Of a stretch of 64,000 bases of DNA, positions 52,013 to 63,945 are shown in pieces. The notes below the pieces were generated by a model. The model was not told the DNA's origin. It ran no database searches and saw nothing but the letters and a program-made list of their open reading frames with translations. Position numbers and translations under genes: made by a program. Position 1 is the first letter of the stretch. The number at the start of each line of letters is the position of its first letter. The DNA comes from Stercorarius parasiticus (lineage: Eukaryota > Chordata > Aves > Charadriiformes > Stercorariidae), in assembly GCA_013396915.1 (NCBI GenBank), contig VWZL01000265.1:453163-517162 (forward strand), given 5' to 3'.

Positions 52013-55000
52013 AAAACCCTTAGGACAATTTTTTCCACAATTGCATGCTAAACTTCTTATGGATGCACCTAGCAAGTGACTTTGGTTTTTTGTGTGCGGA
52101 TGTTGGTTAAGAATGCCAGTTATTATTTCCTGCTACAAAAAATGAACAGAAGGTAATTTAGTCCTTATTCTGGGTGCATAATATTAGGCATTCAACTTCA
52201 GAAAGTCCCTGACCACTTGCTTTGACGTTTATTGATCTGCATAAGGCTTTGGTAATATTTAATCATCCCCTGATAATAATTTATATATAAATATACATAA
52301 CTATAATAAATATAACAAACCTGACAGCATCCTATGCATGAGAATACCTTTCTAACCACACTGAGTGTCCCTAGCATCTCAAAGATTTTACATAAGCTTC
52401 AGTACGTGAAGTCACCTATCACCTCAGAGTGAACTCTTCAGTACAGCCTGTCCAGCTGTGTGCAAAAGAGTGAAATAAGTTCCAGCAATCAGCACTACAA
52501 GGTACCTCAAAATTCACCATCGTGAAAAAAAACCAAAAAACCAACCATAAAACCTCCTCAAAATTAAGACTATGCAGAAACAGGCTCTCCAATTTGAAAT
52601 AAATTAATTGCTTTACATAAAGAAGTACAGGGAGAGAACAAAAGGTCCCTTGCTAGAGTATCTACCATAGAAGAGTCTCAATATGGTATGCCAACTTTGT
52701 CGTCTACAGACATGTATCATAACAGATTATTTTCTTTGTACTATCATGGAATGTGATCTACTATCTGTCAGAGCTGTATTATAACACCCTTTAGGACAGC
52801 AGAAATTGTCCCGTTATAAAATTTTTAGTCAGTATTAATCCAAAAAATAAATCTTTGCCTTCTACTAGTTCCCTTGCTTGATGCACGAATAAAATAATTT
52901 CTTGATTATCTGAATAGGTCGCAATACTCACTTACTACCATTTTCTTATTGTTATTTATTTTCCTTTAAGCAGAGACCTTAGTTTTCTTTTTTCTGATGA
53001 AAAAAATAGGAAGTGTTTTCAACTTAAACAACATAATACCTTAAAAGAACAAATTTCAAATAACTTGTTTCAACTGCATTTAGCCAAGCCTTAAGTTGAA
53101 GCATAAACTATTTTTAGCTTTTAAAAAAAACAAAACCAAAAAAGTATCTGACAAACATTATTGCAAAATTTCCTGTAATTACTTGAGAACTGTAGTATAT
53201 TACAGATTGTTTAGTGTTTTTAATTCCATGCCGGCTTTCTTATGCCAGTCATATAAACTAAATTTAGTAACACAGGTTTTACATGGAAAACAGATTTTAC
53301 TACTACACCTGCAAGGCAGGCACACATGGCAGGATTAGAGCAAGGACTGTAAGTGAGAAAACACATGCACTGAATGACTTGCTTGGTTCATGACTTAAAG
53401 GATAACGTTTTTACTCTGTTGAAATTGCTACTTAAACTTCTAATGATTTCACCACAGCCAGACTTCACCCACAGTTTTTAAGTTCTACTGAGAACTTTGC
53501 AAAATACCAAAAAAATACTAGAAACGGAATATAATTAGGAAACCAATTGCTGCTTTCCACATAAAGAACGATTTTCTAGGAATGAGTTAAACATTGATTT
53601 TTTTGTTTTAACAGGGATGTACGATTGATTATTCAACAGAAGAAAATATTTAAGGGAGGGAAAAAAAAATGGCAGGGGTAAGTTGAATCACACCTATAAA
53701 GTTCACTATGGGAAACTTTCTTACAGAATGGTGTATTCAAAAGCATGCCTAAGAAAACACCACCCCTTGATAAGCAGGCATTAATTTTTGAACATTGTGC
53801 TATTGTTTAAATTGTTATTTTAGCCATCCTCCAAAGTAGAAAATGCATTTTGATCAGTCTATAGCTTTTTTTTTTTTTGGTCATTTGTACCAGCCCTAGA
53901 AAGCTGGCATAACCCCACAAATAGGCATAAACAGTACTTCAAATATTTACATTGCTGACTTTGGTATGGTCAATTTTATGGTTTGAAGGCCCACTTTCCA
54001 TTTATAGTCTTGCCAGATTTTAAAGCTAATGCATACTAGCCTAACTGTCACATAGTTACAGCAATTACATTACTGGAAATAAATACCATGTCTTTAGCTT
54101 ACAATATAGCATTAACATTAATCAGCTCCGTAGTTTTTAGACCAGATTGTGAAGTTAGTCACTAATACTACATTGAGATTTGCAGGTAACGAAGTAAACT
54201 ATAGACTAACGAAGTAGAAAGATCTATTAAACAATACTGTCTTTTTTTTTTTAACGCAGAAAGAAATGCAAGAATTACAGATCTAGGTTACAGCTGGGAC
54301 TCTGAACACAGCCAAACTACTCTACAGCAGGAAGCTTAACCAGGCTGCAGAGCAGTTTTGGCAGAAGTATGAAACCTCCTTATAAATTGGCATTATAATT
54401 TCAACAGAGCATATGCGCCATCCGTACGATGCCTCATGACAGTACCGAGAGCAATCTAAAAGTGTCAATTCTTCCATGAAGAAATCCTGCTACTACCAAA
54501 AATTCCTCAAATGGGGCATATGTTCACTTAAACTGAGTAACATCTGCTGATATTTTGGGTCAGCATATAACCAACACATGGAGTAAGTTTACTTCTTATT
54601 CTCTATGTCTTATTAAAATTAGAAAGACAACTAGAAGACATGAAACATTGCCTATTAACAAGGAAACATTACCTGCCTCTAAATAATTTACCTGTACTGC
54701 ATTAATGACAAGATGCACTATCCAGGAAGCCAGACCTGTGTGTGTGCTGTGCATATGCAGTTCAAGTACACTGTAGAAGGATTCCAGTTTCAAAGACCTA
54801 ACAGTCTAAACGTAATACTTGCCATTCCTTACCAACAGTAAAATACAGTTGATGAACACAGAGAATGGATAAAAGAGAAAAGAAGACTACATTGGTTATT
54901 TATCAGTCAGATTGACCATAGACCATCATTTGCCTAAATACTGCTTTGCTTACTTAAAATCTTATCTACAAAGGTTTTCTTTTGCCATCTGTTTCTTCAA

Positions 55001-56220
55001 CACTGCTATTCACGGGAAATGTGCCTACCTCACCTTTCAAGATATAAATGCAGGGATAGATAGTAGGATGTACATGAACTCCCCAAAAGTCAGCCATGCA
55101 ATTTCAGGTACTGATGGGAAAAGAAGGATGTATCTTGTCCTTTTGTACCACAAGCGTACATCACTTGCAACTATGTGCAGTTTTGAGGAAACCTGGCTGC
55201 CTGGGGTTCTTCACAGCACAAGTTTTGTGAGTTGAAACCCCACTGCTAGGCATTTACCAAATAGCCTAGAAACATTCAGACTTTTTAAGTCTCCTTAAAA
55301 ACAGAGACTACAAAAGACTTGTAGATGTTTCATATTCCTTAGGATTAGGTTAAAAATCAAACTGTGGATACGCCATGTAGTGGGTAACATAAGGAAGAAA
55401 TTAAATGTACAACACTCAAAAATCCTGAGTCAGGATATTTGAAACAAAAGTGTCTGAACAAGGTTTTCTGGCTTGCTTTTTGCAAGGTGTTAACAAGCAC
55501 TAACAACTATCTCCTAAGAGACAGTCACATAAAGCATCCTGTTTTTAAATGACACACTGCATAACAGAGAATGATACAGCTGACAGGTAAAAATCATCCC
55601 TACAGAAAGAAAACCATTAGTCTCCCTATTTTTGAATGTGTGTTCCCCTGTGAAGCACATAGGACATGACAGGTTTCTAGGTACGTTTCATCTATCCATT
55701 GTACTTTCCTCAGCTTCTTCTGGTGGAACTTGTTAGCTTCAAGGGTGCCAAAAGTTGCTTACTCAGTATAGCATGGCAGTTATCAGGGCTACTAACCTTC
55801 TAACTTTATGAATCACAGGGGAGTACCCTTTTTTGTGTTCTGTAATGTAAAGCTGAGCAGTTTTCCAGAACAGCATATTTATAGCATGTATAAAAGAACT
55901 GATCTAAAAATACAACAACCCCTTTTATGAAGGATTAGGTTATTTTTATCTCTCTTTCCTTCCTTTCTTTCAAAGAACTTCCTTCCTCATCAGCTTATGA
56001 TTCCTTCACTTTCATGTCGATCTTCAATAACCCTGTGTAAGTCATGATCTTTCCTCATCTACAGCATTTTAGTTCCCCATACACTTTTTAAAACCTGGAA
56101 TGACAACCAGGATCTTAGCCAATGACTAAGATTGTCATCCTAGTTCTCTTTTGATAACTTCTAGTTCTCTTTTGAGTTTATTTAGTCAGGAGTTTCAGGT
56201 GAGAGCTTCCCACAAGCTTT

Positions 56221-56296
56221 CACAGAATCACTGAACAGTTGAAGATGGAAAGGACCTCTGGAGGTCATCTGGTCCAACCCCCTGCTCAGGCAGGGT
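56221..56296 (-). mobile_element. CR1 LINE tail fragment, antisense
   Basis: The text cacagaatcactgaacagtt, followed by gaagatggaaaggacctctg and gtcatctggtccaaccccct, is the reverse complement of a CR1 3' end. It is the only recent-looking CR1 tail here in the same orientation as DCLK2. It lies in intron 1. Confidence 0.88.
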
Positions 56297-56536
56297 AAAA
56301 GCTTTCAGAAGACAGTTAAAGACACCTGTTAAGGTATCAAACCCACTTAGTACCACATGCCTCCTTTACAGTAAATAAATAACTCTTTTCAGGTAAATTA
56401 CATTTCTCTCGTCCCTGAAACGAGGCAATGCACAGTGGTGGAACCATTTTATTTTGCTTGCATGGGAAGTTAACTTCCGTATTTCACATCCACACCCCAC
56501 TGCTCCAGGACTGTGTAACTACAGTGATCAGAACAT

Positions 56537-56584
56537 GGCATTTCAATTGTGACGTTTGTTTTGTTTTATTCTTCCAGTGAAGAA
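56537..56584 (+). repeat. 48-bp segment, copy 1 of a near-identical direct pair
   Basis: The sequence starts ggcatttcaattgtgacgtt and ends ttcttccagtgaagaa. It matches 58908-58955 at 46 of 48 positions by eye (differences g/a and t/c). Flanks do not match. It is in intron 1. I do not recognise it as a known repeat. Confidence 0.85.
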
Positions 56585-58907
56585 TTTGGAAGCATATGCC
56601 TTTAATGTCTTTTAATCCTTCTTTGTCCTTCCTTTTTAACCTTCTTTGTTAAATCTGCTGCATTTGCTTCTTTTCAAAGCATTACAGCTTTTGGCTTTAG
56701 CACAGGAAGGTAATCATACCTTTTAAAAGAAGCAAAAATACAAACTGCCTACTTGGTGCCACCATCTGCTTGCCCTAACAAGAGAAAACATATTCTTGAC
56801 CTAATGTAACAGTGTGCATCGACTAGAGTCATAGGTACTTAAGCAGGATTAAAATGTAACATGCAGTAACAGTAACAATGATCTAAGGCAGAAAATACAT
56901 GGATTGTTCAATACCTTGTTTCAAAAACATTCTGTATTAGTGTGGCAGAGCCCATTTCTTTAAAGCAGATATTGTGCTGTGCTACGTGTCCTAGCCATGC
57001 ATAAGGACTGCCCTGCTCAGAACCTTCCCACTTCCTGTCCAAAGACTTTCCTACAGGTGCCTGTTGATTGTTTGCACAACCGTGCAGACAAAACTACTGA
57101 CATTTTATAAAGGACTGTATTAATTAAGCATTGCAGTTGAAAGAACAAAAGACTCTTAGCAATGCTTCCTACCCACGGAACCAGAAAAGCTCCCTATCAC
57201 ATGCCAAATCAACCTGACTTTTCTTGCCAGGAATAGTCTACATTTGGTTTCCTCTCCCAAAATCCAACAATGTCTCCGAACTTTGCAGCAGACCTTAGCA
57301 ATCAGGATTCCCCATGTCTTTCACTACCAAGACAATGAAAGCACAGGACAGCGACACAGAGCATGACGACATCAATTAAAACACAAACCTTGGCACTAAA
57401 GAACTGCATGGTTCTTACTATCACCATTGTGTCACGCTTTAGGAAGCTTACATTTTCAAAGAAAACTGAAGGATTTAGACAAATACTTAATTGGTTAACT
57501 TTGGTACAGAATAAAAATGAAACTATTATTCCATTATTGCTATTGAAGGGAAAATATAAAGTTACACATGGAATCTCCTACTCAAAAGAACTGTAATGTC
57601 TGACAGTAAGGTTTAAAGAAAGCAAGCTATAAGAAAGTCGTAACATTCCCAACGCCCATCCCCTCTCTGGATCTGTCTGCTCAAACAAAATCAGGAGCAG
57701 ACAATGAAATTCTTCACTCCTCCCATTCTAAGAAAGCAATGAAAACTGTCAAACTCCTTAGCCATAATATTCCCTAATCTACAGCAGCTGGGAATATAAA
57801 TGGTATTTGCCTAAAGCTGGTCAAGCAGAGCATGCTTTTTTGACTGTCACATCGAGTTAAGAAAAGCAACATGCTTAAGATGGAGCTTGTCAATTTTTGA
57901 CTAATAAGCATGTTCTGGTCATATTTTTAACTGACTCAACCTGTAAGAGTAATATTTGAAATCCACAGTATGTCTGTATATTAGCTATTTTCTTCTTAAA
58001 ATGATACATGGTAAAACAGATTGCCAAGTACAGCCAAACTCCAAAAAGCATTCATCAGTGATACAATTCAGATAATTTGGACTATTATGATACAGAATTC
58101 ATACCAGCTTTTATATCCCTGACAAACAGCAAATATGCCTTAAAGAGCTTGCCTGCACTGGGGCTCATCAATGTCTAATAGCTAGGGACACAGGCTCGAG
58201 TTGAGGGAGGTTTAATGCAGATCTTGCTGGCTTGGCAAGGGTGGCTGAGCACTCACCTGCCCACTTCATGCAGCAACCTGAACTGCTGTACTGTATGGTA
58301 CTGTAACTCCATGTACCAGTTCAACAACACTGATGATGTGCAAACAGACTAGTCATTTAGGTATTGCATCAAGTGGCCATGTTCAATCTGGTGTTTAGTC
58401 TGTAGCTGGCATGCACAACAGCATTTTAATTTTATTTTCCTCTCTGAATATTAAAAAGCAATACAACACAACACCATTCCAAACTGCTTTTGGTGATACT
58501 GCAGTTCAAGCTTTAGGATATCACCAACGTTCAAGTATTTATTCTAGAGCAGAAGTTTAAGCTTGCTGTGCTGGAACTGCAGGAAATGAAGAAAATAAAA
58601 CCAAGTCAGATCCTCTTCCAGCATTTCAAGAACCAAACAGCTGGAAAAGAGCTCAGATAATTTCAAGGAATGATGGATTCACTACTTGCTTGTTTTCTTC
58701 CTGACCCTGTATCTGCTTTCCTTTCTCTGTATGGTGATTAGACTTACACTGATAAAGTTTTTGGCATGCTAAATGAAGAACATACTAATCCTATTACAAT
58801 CCTACAGGATTTTCTTAAGATTCCCGAGAGTTGTATTGGTCATGGATAGATGACTAAGCAATTGGGACTCTCTTTCCCCTTTTATTTTACTTAGAAAACA
58901 CAGAAGT

Positions 58908-58955
58908 GGCATTTCAATTGTGACATTTGTTTTGCTTTATTCTTCCAGTGAAGAA
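58908..58955 (+). repeat. 48-bp segment, copy 2 of a near-identical direct pair
   Basis: The sequence starts ggcatttcaattgtgacatt and ends ttcttccagtgaagaa, same orientation as copy 1 at 56537-56584 and about 2.37 kb from it. It too lies in intron 1. Flanks diverge at once on both sides. Confidence 0.85.
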
Positions 58956-60599
58956 CAATGACAAAGGTCACTCTTTCAATGAGTGTTTGAAGAGACAGGA
59001 AGTAAGTTTTTTTGCTTTCAGTTATTAATTTAGAGTTGTGAGAGTATACGCTGCATTTATACTGTTGTCCAGCAAGACATTTTGTCTTTGTTTTAAGCCA
59101 TAAAAGCTTAAGATCATTCCTTCTGCAACATTTCACAAGTCACCCCAAGTTATCATTAGTTTATCCAATTTTTGCTTCTACTCCTTTCCCTACCATTCCC
59201 ATTCCAGCATCATTTTTTTTCTTTTTAAAGCTCTCTCTAAACTAATCACCGAATCATGGAGAAGTTTTTGGTTGATTTCACATATATTTTATTAGAACAG
59301 AGTCAGCATTTCACACAGCAATCATTTCACGTTTCCTCTCTTAACTGTGGAACAGCCTTATGGTAGATCACATGATGGGGAAAGTCCTCAGGTATATGTT
59401 ACTATTATAAAGTGCACTTTCATGTATATCTTTTTTGAGTAAGACCCCCTCGATGCAACAAATCCTGTAGCCTCTCCCTTCCTCTTGCATGTTCTGGAGT
59501 AGCTGGTCCCTAACTCCCAGTGCCTTTACCAATGGATTTTATAAAGGTCTTCAGGTTCCCTTTCCCATCAAATTCTCCAGGTGTGATTCAGCATTGCTTT
59601 GAAAAGGGGAGTTTCCAAATCAAAGCTTAAAGGATACACAGCTGAAAGCCTAAAAAGGAGGAGGCATTACAACACCTAAAAATGGTACTTCTTCACCAAT
59701 GGAAATCAGCTATACCTGGCATATAGAATCACTGGGTGGAAGACTGCAGTGGCTGATAGCAGGTAGATACCTGAGGAGAAGCATCAAGTGCAAATTGATT
59801 ATGAACCTCAGAGCATGCACAACAGAACCAATACGTTTGAAAGACTGATTCATGTAATGCTGAGTTTAAACTGTATTAAAGATATCATGAGAGAACATGG
59901 GGGAAATCTGCTCTTTGTTCTGGTAATTATCATTCCCTACAAACAAGGGGTATAGGTTTTATTTGGAAAAAAGGTACTTCTGGACCCATTTTGAGAAGTC
60001 AAGTGCTGCTCTGCTCAGATTTGCAAGGTCTACATAACCTTAGCAGCTAAGTCCCATTATCAAAAACTACTTAGGGACAATTCTGAAAACAGTTTTGGAA
60101 GTCAAACAAGGTAGATAATTCCCTCTATGAATATGGACTTTTCACAGCACAGGGTCCTTCTCTCGGAAAGCTTAAGCCACTGGGAGGCATCAATGACAGC
60201 GTAATAACTGTTAGAGAACTAAGTTACAGCATTGCCCTCCCTTACAAATGGTGATGACTGAAAGGTAGCCAAGAACTTTATTATGGTTTTTGTAGATGAA
60301 AAGACTACCTGCTGCTTAACTACCATTAGAGTCAACCCCCACACGTGCAGACTTCACTTGTCTGGATGATGGTAGAAGTGGACGGTCCACACAGGGAAAA
60401 TGAGGCCTATTGTACCTCACAGCAGTGGGCAACTCCAGCCCACTCACCCTCAGGGGGTCTGCGGCTGCTGATTTTCAGCAAAGCGACCTTTCTCAGCTTT
60501 GACCAAAGTAGTGAGAGGAAAGCCCACCCCAGGGACAGTCTGCAGCCCACCACCAGGCCCCATGCCACCTCTTACTGGACCTTGACATGCCATTGCAGA

Positions 60600-61720
60600 A
60601 CAACCCACGGCCTGCGCCCCACTTGCCCCTGGCCCACCGGAGCCCCCTCACCTTCCACCAGCTCATCCAGACTGGTGAGCTTCTTGCTGCCATCGATGGT
60701 GTAGATGGTGCGGACACCCTGGGGCAGGTTCACGTTGTCCGACAGGGACCGGGTGAGCTCGACGAGGAGGGCGTCAAAGGAGCGGAAGCGGTCAGGGGAG
60801 ATGGCGTACACCAAGCCCTTGAAGTACCTGTCGCCGTTGCGGTAGAAGCGGGCTTTCCGGGCCTTCTTCTCCGAGCTGAGCGCCTGCAGGGTCCGCGTCC
60901 GGTAGAGGCTGCAGTGGGCGCTGTGGGCCGGGCTGGGGATCAGCCCGTTGCCCCGCGGACCCGCGCCGCCCCCGCCGGAGCCGCTGCCGCCGCGGCGGGG
61001 CCCGGCGCGCTGCTGCCTCTTGTCCCGCTCCTCGAAGTGCTCCAGCTCGATGCTCCGGTTGCTCGCCATGGGGAGCCGCCTGCCCGCCCTCCCAGCTCCG
61101 CTGGGCCCCCGGGCCGGCTACGGGACTGCTAAGCCTGTCCCTGCGCTTCGGAAAGGCTCCGCTCACCTAATTCAGCATCGCCCTCGGCCTCCCCGGCCGG
61201 GAGGGCTGCGGGTGACCGCGGCGCCCGACCTGACCCGCAGCCCCAGCTGCCGCTAGCTCCGCCGTTACCCGCTGCTCCGCCCGCAGTCGCGCACAAAAGC
61301 ATCCCTCGATGCCTTCACCCGGCGGTTACAGGCAATGCCAAGGCGGGAGCGAGCGGGGGCGGGAGGCTCGGGGGAGCCCCGCCGCCGCGCCGTGCCCATT
61401 CAGGCTCGCACAATGCGGAGGACGCCGTGCACGCAGGTCCCCTCCTCAGCCGCTTCTCCACCGGAGAGAAGGGGTGGGGACGGAGCGCCTATTCCACCAG
61501 CTCCCACCCGCCTCCGGCTCCAGTGCGGGGGCAGCAGGGACCCCTGCGGCGCTACCGACCGCCAGTCAGCGCGCAGAGTGGCGCAACCTCCCGTGTCCTC
61601 AGCAGGCAAAGGCACTGCGAGTGCCCGCCTGAGAAAGAAAATAAACCGCAGCGAATCCAGCGGGAGGAGCGAGCTGCGGCCCGGCCGNTGGCGGTGCTGT
61701 TCTCAACAGCGGCAGGGACA
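60600..61720. promoter_or_regulatory. CpG island and presumed DCLK2 promoter / 5' UTR
   Basis: The base composition switches sharply from AT-rich intron to very GC- and CpG-rich sequence here and returns to AT-rich beyond about 61.9 kb. The block covers exon 1 and roughly 650 bases upstream of the start codon. A GC-box-like CCGCCC (within gctccgcccgc) lies near 61275-61285, about 210 bases upstream of the ATG. No convincing TATA box stands at a fixed distance, as is usual for CpG-island promoters. The 5' UTR should lie between the ATG and roughly this GC box, but the start site cannot be fixed from sequence. One undetermined base occurs at 61688. Confidence 0.75.
60652..61069 (-). CDS. DCLK2: DCLK2 coding exon 1: start codon, Gly-rich N-terminus, most of first DCX domain
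   Basis: The exon encodes residues 1-139 plus one base of codon 140. It opens [18 protein letters not shown], followed by a Gly/Arg-rich low-complexity stretch (about 22-40), then [13 protein letters not shown] and the N-terminal DCX domain from about residue 70. That domain carries the family signatures [33 protein letters not shown] and VRTIYTIDG. It has a ubiquitin-like fold and binds between tubulin protofilaments in DCX-family proteins. The ATG is chosen because the family's conserved N-terminus begins there and it has purines at -3 and +4 (G). The donor is GTGAGG, phase 1. The reading frame stays open into the intron for about 26 codons, to a stop at 60574-60572, so intron retention would give a one-domain product. 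The exon lies inside a CpG-rich block. Confidence 0.96.
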
Positions 61721-62411
61721 GGGTTTGAGAGGGACGAGAGCTGCATTGGTGACACAGCCAAGCTCAGGTGATGAAGGGAAAGGGGTTCTTCTAGCAAAGG
61801 GGTTTGGGGAAGCTGCTTTCCGGCAGGGGCAGCTCTGTCCTCCTTGGGGCGGCTCCGGCAGGACTGGTCCACCGAACTACCTCAGGCGTACCAGGGGAGC
61901 TGCCTGCTAGCCCTCTTGTGGCCTTACTTTGACTCGGCTACTAGGTTAAAACGCTAAAAATGCCTCTAGGGCTTCTTTCTATATGGCCTTCTCCCTAAAA
62001 TACATCCCTTAGGACAGAAAACTACTCATCCCTGTCACTTCCCTCTCTCGTGAAGGTCCCTGCCGCTGAGCTTCACACCCTCTCTGAGGAACCAAATAAG
62101 CCCAACTCCTGTTCCCACAGCCTCAACCTCCCAAATGTGCTTTAGCCCATCGTTTGTGGCTTCCCCAGACAGCTTCTCAATGCTCCCTAGGTTGCTCAAG
62201 CCAAATTCATTTTTGGTAGAAATGGCCAACAGATGCATTGAAATGGAGGCAATTATAACTTTTTCCCAACCACTAGAAGATGTACTTTATTTTCTTGACA
62301 TAGTAAGTACATAAAAAATGTAAAAGGCATTTACAACTAGGTACAGGTTCTCACTTTTTTTTTTTCAGGTCTCTTGCTTTGAGATATTCCAGTTGTGTTG
62401 CATCATGGGGA

Positions 62412-62786
62412 CTGTTTAGTTTGAGGAAGAGGAGGCTGAGGGGAGACCTCATCACTCTCTACAGCTACTTGAAAGTACATTGTAGAGAGGTTGGTGCTGG
62501 TCTCTTCTCACAGGTAATTAGCGATAGAACAAGAGGGAATGGCTGCAAGCTGCAACAGGGTAGGTTTAGCCTGGACATTAGGAAAAACTTCTTCACAGAA
62601 CGAGTGGTCAGACACTGGAATAGGCTGCCCAGGGAGGTGGTGGAGTCACCATCCCTGAATGTGTTTAAGAGTCGTTTAGATGTGGTGTTAGGGGATATGG
62701 TGCAGGGGAGAACTTTCTAGAGTGTGGCTGATGGTTGGACTCGATGATCCCAAGGGTCTTTTCCAACCTAAATATTCTATGATCAT
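62412..62786 (+). mobile_element. CR1 LINE 3' end, 5'-truncated
   Basis: The fragment begins ctgtttagtttgaggaagag and encodes the end of CR1 ORF2 ([20 protein letters not shown], then [20 protein letters not shown]) with an open frame to TAG at 62718-62720. It continues through gttggactcgatgatcccaa to an attctatgatcatt tail. It is the same subfamily as the copy at 5410-5794 and begins at nearly the same consensus position. It lies upstream of DCLK2. Confidence 0.95.
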
Positions 62787-63879
62787 TAGAGGTGGTTGCT
62801 GTTGCTGCTCTTTTGTCCTGGGCCCATACGAACCTTCGCCCATCCTTCTCCACACTGCTTACTCAGTTGGTGGCAGGAGGTCCACTCAGGTTGATCCTCT
62901 GCATTGCAAACGTAACTGCTGCAGGTGGAGCTTCTCTATATGTAAATCAAATTAGTAACTGAAAGATGCATACAGAAGATAGGTTTATGAAAGTCCCTGT
63001 TCAGTAAAGACATTCTACAAAGCTTAAGAGAAGGTGTTCTGTCATACTGTCATTCTGTACATACTGGGAAAGGGAAGAGATTTGGCTAAGAAGATTTATC
63101 TATGCTTGGTTTTGTGTTTCAGCAGTTTTTGAAAATATTATTTGCCACACTTTACGGATTTATTATTTTTCACTTTTAATATTTTGAAATACCAATAAAT
63201 TCAAGCACTATCTCATCATTATTGCTGGGTTAATTACAAAGTAGATTAAACACATAGCTATAGTATTCCTTAAGACAACACATGGAAAACATCTTTCTTG
63301 AAGTGCCAACTTCTGTGATGGCTGGAAATTTCCACAAGCAAAATGAAGCAATAAACCATGGAGCTGGATTATCTCCTCTGGTGGTGAAATTAACAGAAGG
63401 AACTGAACGAAGGGGGAGTTTTGTTACAGCTGTGGCATGAATACACTTACTAAGATTAGATATGCAGGTCTTGTCTAGGAACCAGGACCTAGAAGCCACA
63501 AAACAGTAGGGAACAACTTTCTAGACTGGTTTTGCTGTGTAGTTTCTAGTCCTCTTTACAGGTGAAGTTCAAACTCACCTGTCTAACTTTGCTCTGAAGT
63601 GGATTGGTCTCAGCTGTGAGGCTATATTTTTTCCAAATGGTACCACATTGCGTGGGCGCGTCTAATCTTTGCAGAGCAAGTCAAATTAGTTTAAACCTCA
63701 GCTGAAGGTTATTTGGACTAAGCATTTTCACTTTGCTCAGAAGCAGACCACAAAAGCTCAGGGAAGTTTAATCTTCCCCCTCATACACACCTACCGGCTT
63801 TTTTTTTTTCCTTCTGCTTTACTGTGGTAGGCATAACAAATTCTTGGTTTAAATCTCGTCCTGCATCTAGAAGACCTCC

Positions 63880-63945
63880 TGTATAGTTTGTTTTTTTGTT
63901 TTGGTTTGGTACACTGTTTTTTTGTTTTGTTTTGTTTTTTGTAAA
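63880..63945 (+). repeat. T-rich low-complexity tract
   Basis: Repeated short gttttt and gtttttttg units form a T/G-rich tract upstream of DCLK2. It resembles a decayed simple repeat or a poly-A tail on the opposite strand, but no retroelement body was recognised beside it. Confidence 0.6.

Larger units (their letters stand above)
49779..60651 (-). other. DCLK2 intron 1, 10.9 kb
   Basis: Contains a CR1 tail (51039-51091), a nearly complete solo LTR (51433-52012), an antisense CR1 tail (56221-56296) and the 48-bp pair (56537-56584, 58908-58955). Elsewhere I see no gene or recognisable repeat. First introns often carry regulatory elements, but none can be assigned here beyond the motif in the LTR. 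Confidence 0.75.
3756..61069 (-). other. DCLK2: DCLK2 gene, 5' seven coding exons (3' part off window)
   Basis: Doublecortin-like kinase 2 is a microtubule-associated serine/threonine kinase of neurons, with two doublecortin (DCX) domains that bind microtubules and a C-terminal CaMK-like kinase. Seven minus-strand exons splice in frame into 411 complete residues. Coding introns from 1 to 6 measure 10873, 30693, 2314, 4621, 6620 and 958 bases, and the seventh starts at 3755 and leaves the window. DCLK2 rather than DCLK1 or DCX is indicated by the linker, which reads NGTPSSQLSTPKSTKSSSSS and SPTSPGSFRGLK, and by ISPHGGSSSNVNG; these match my recollection of vertebrate DCLK2 and not DCLK1. Most of the kinase domain, including the catalytic loop and activation segment, is not in this window, so whether the kinase is intact cannot be judged here. 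Confidence 0.95.

Noticed and set aside
60587..61132. 181-codon plus-strand open frame across DCLK2 exon 1
   Set aside because: It is the antisense shadow of the GC-rich first exon.
61309..61910. Long plus-strand open frames upstream of DCLK2 (up to 191 codons)
   Set aside because: They lie in CpG-rich sequence where stop codons are rare, are Arg/Ala/Pro/Gly-rich in several frames at once, and show no family signature; one crosses an undetermined base.
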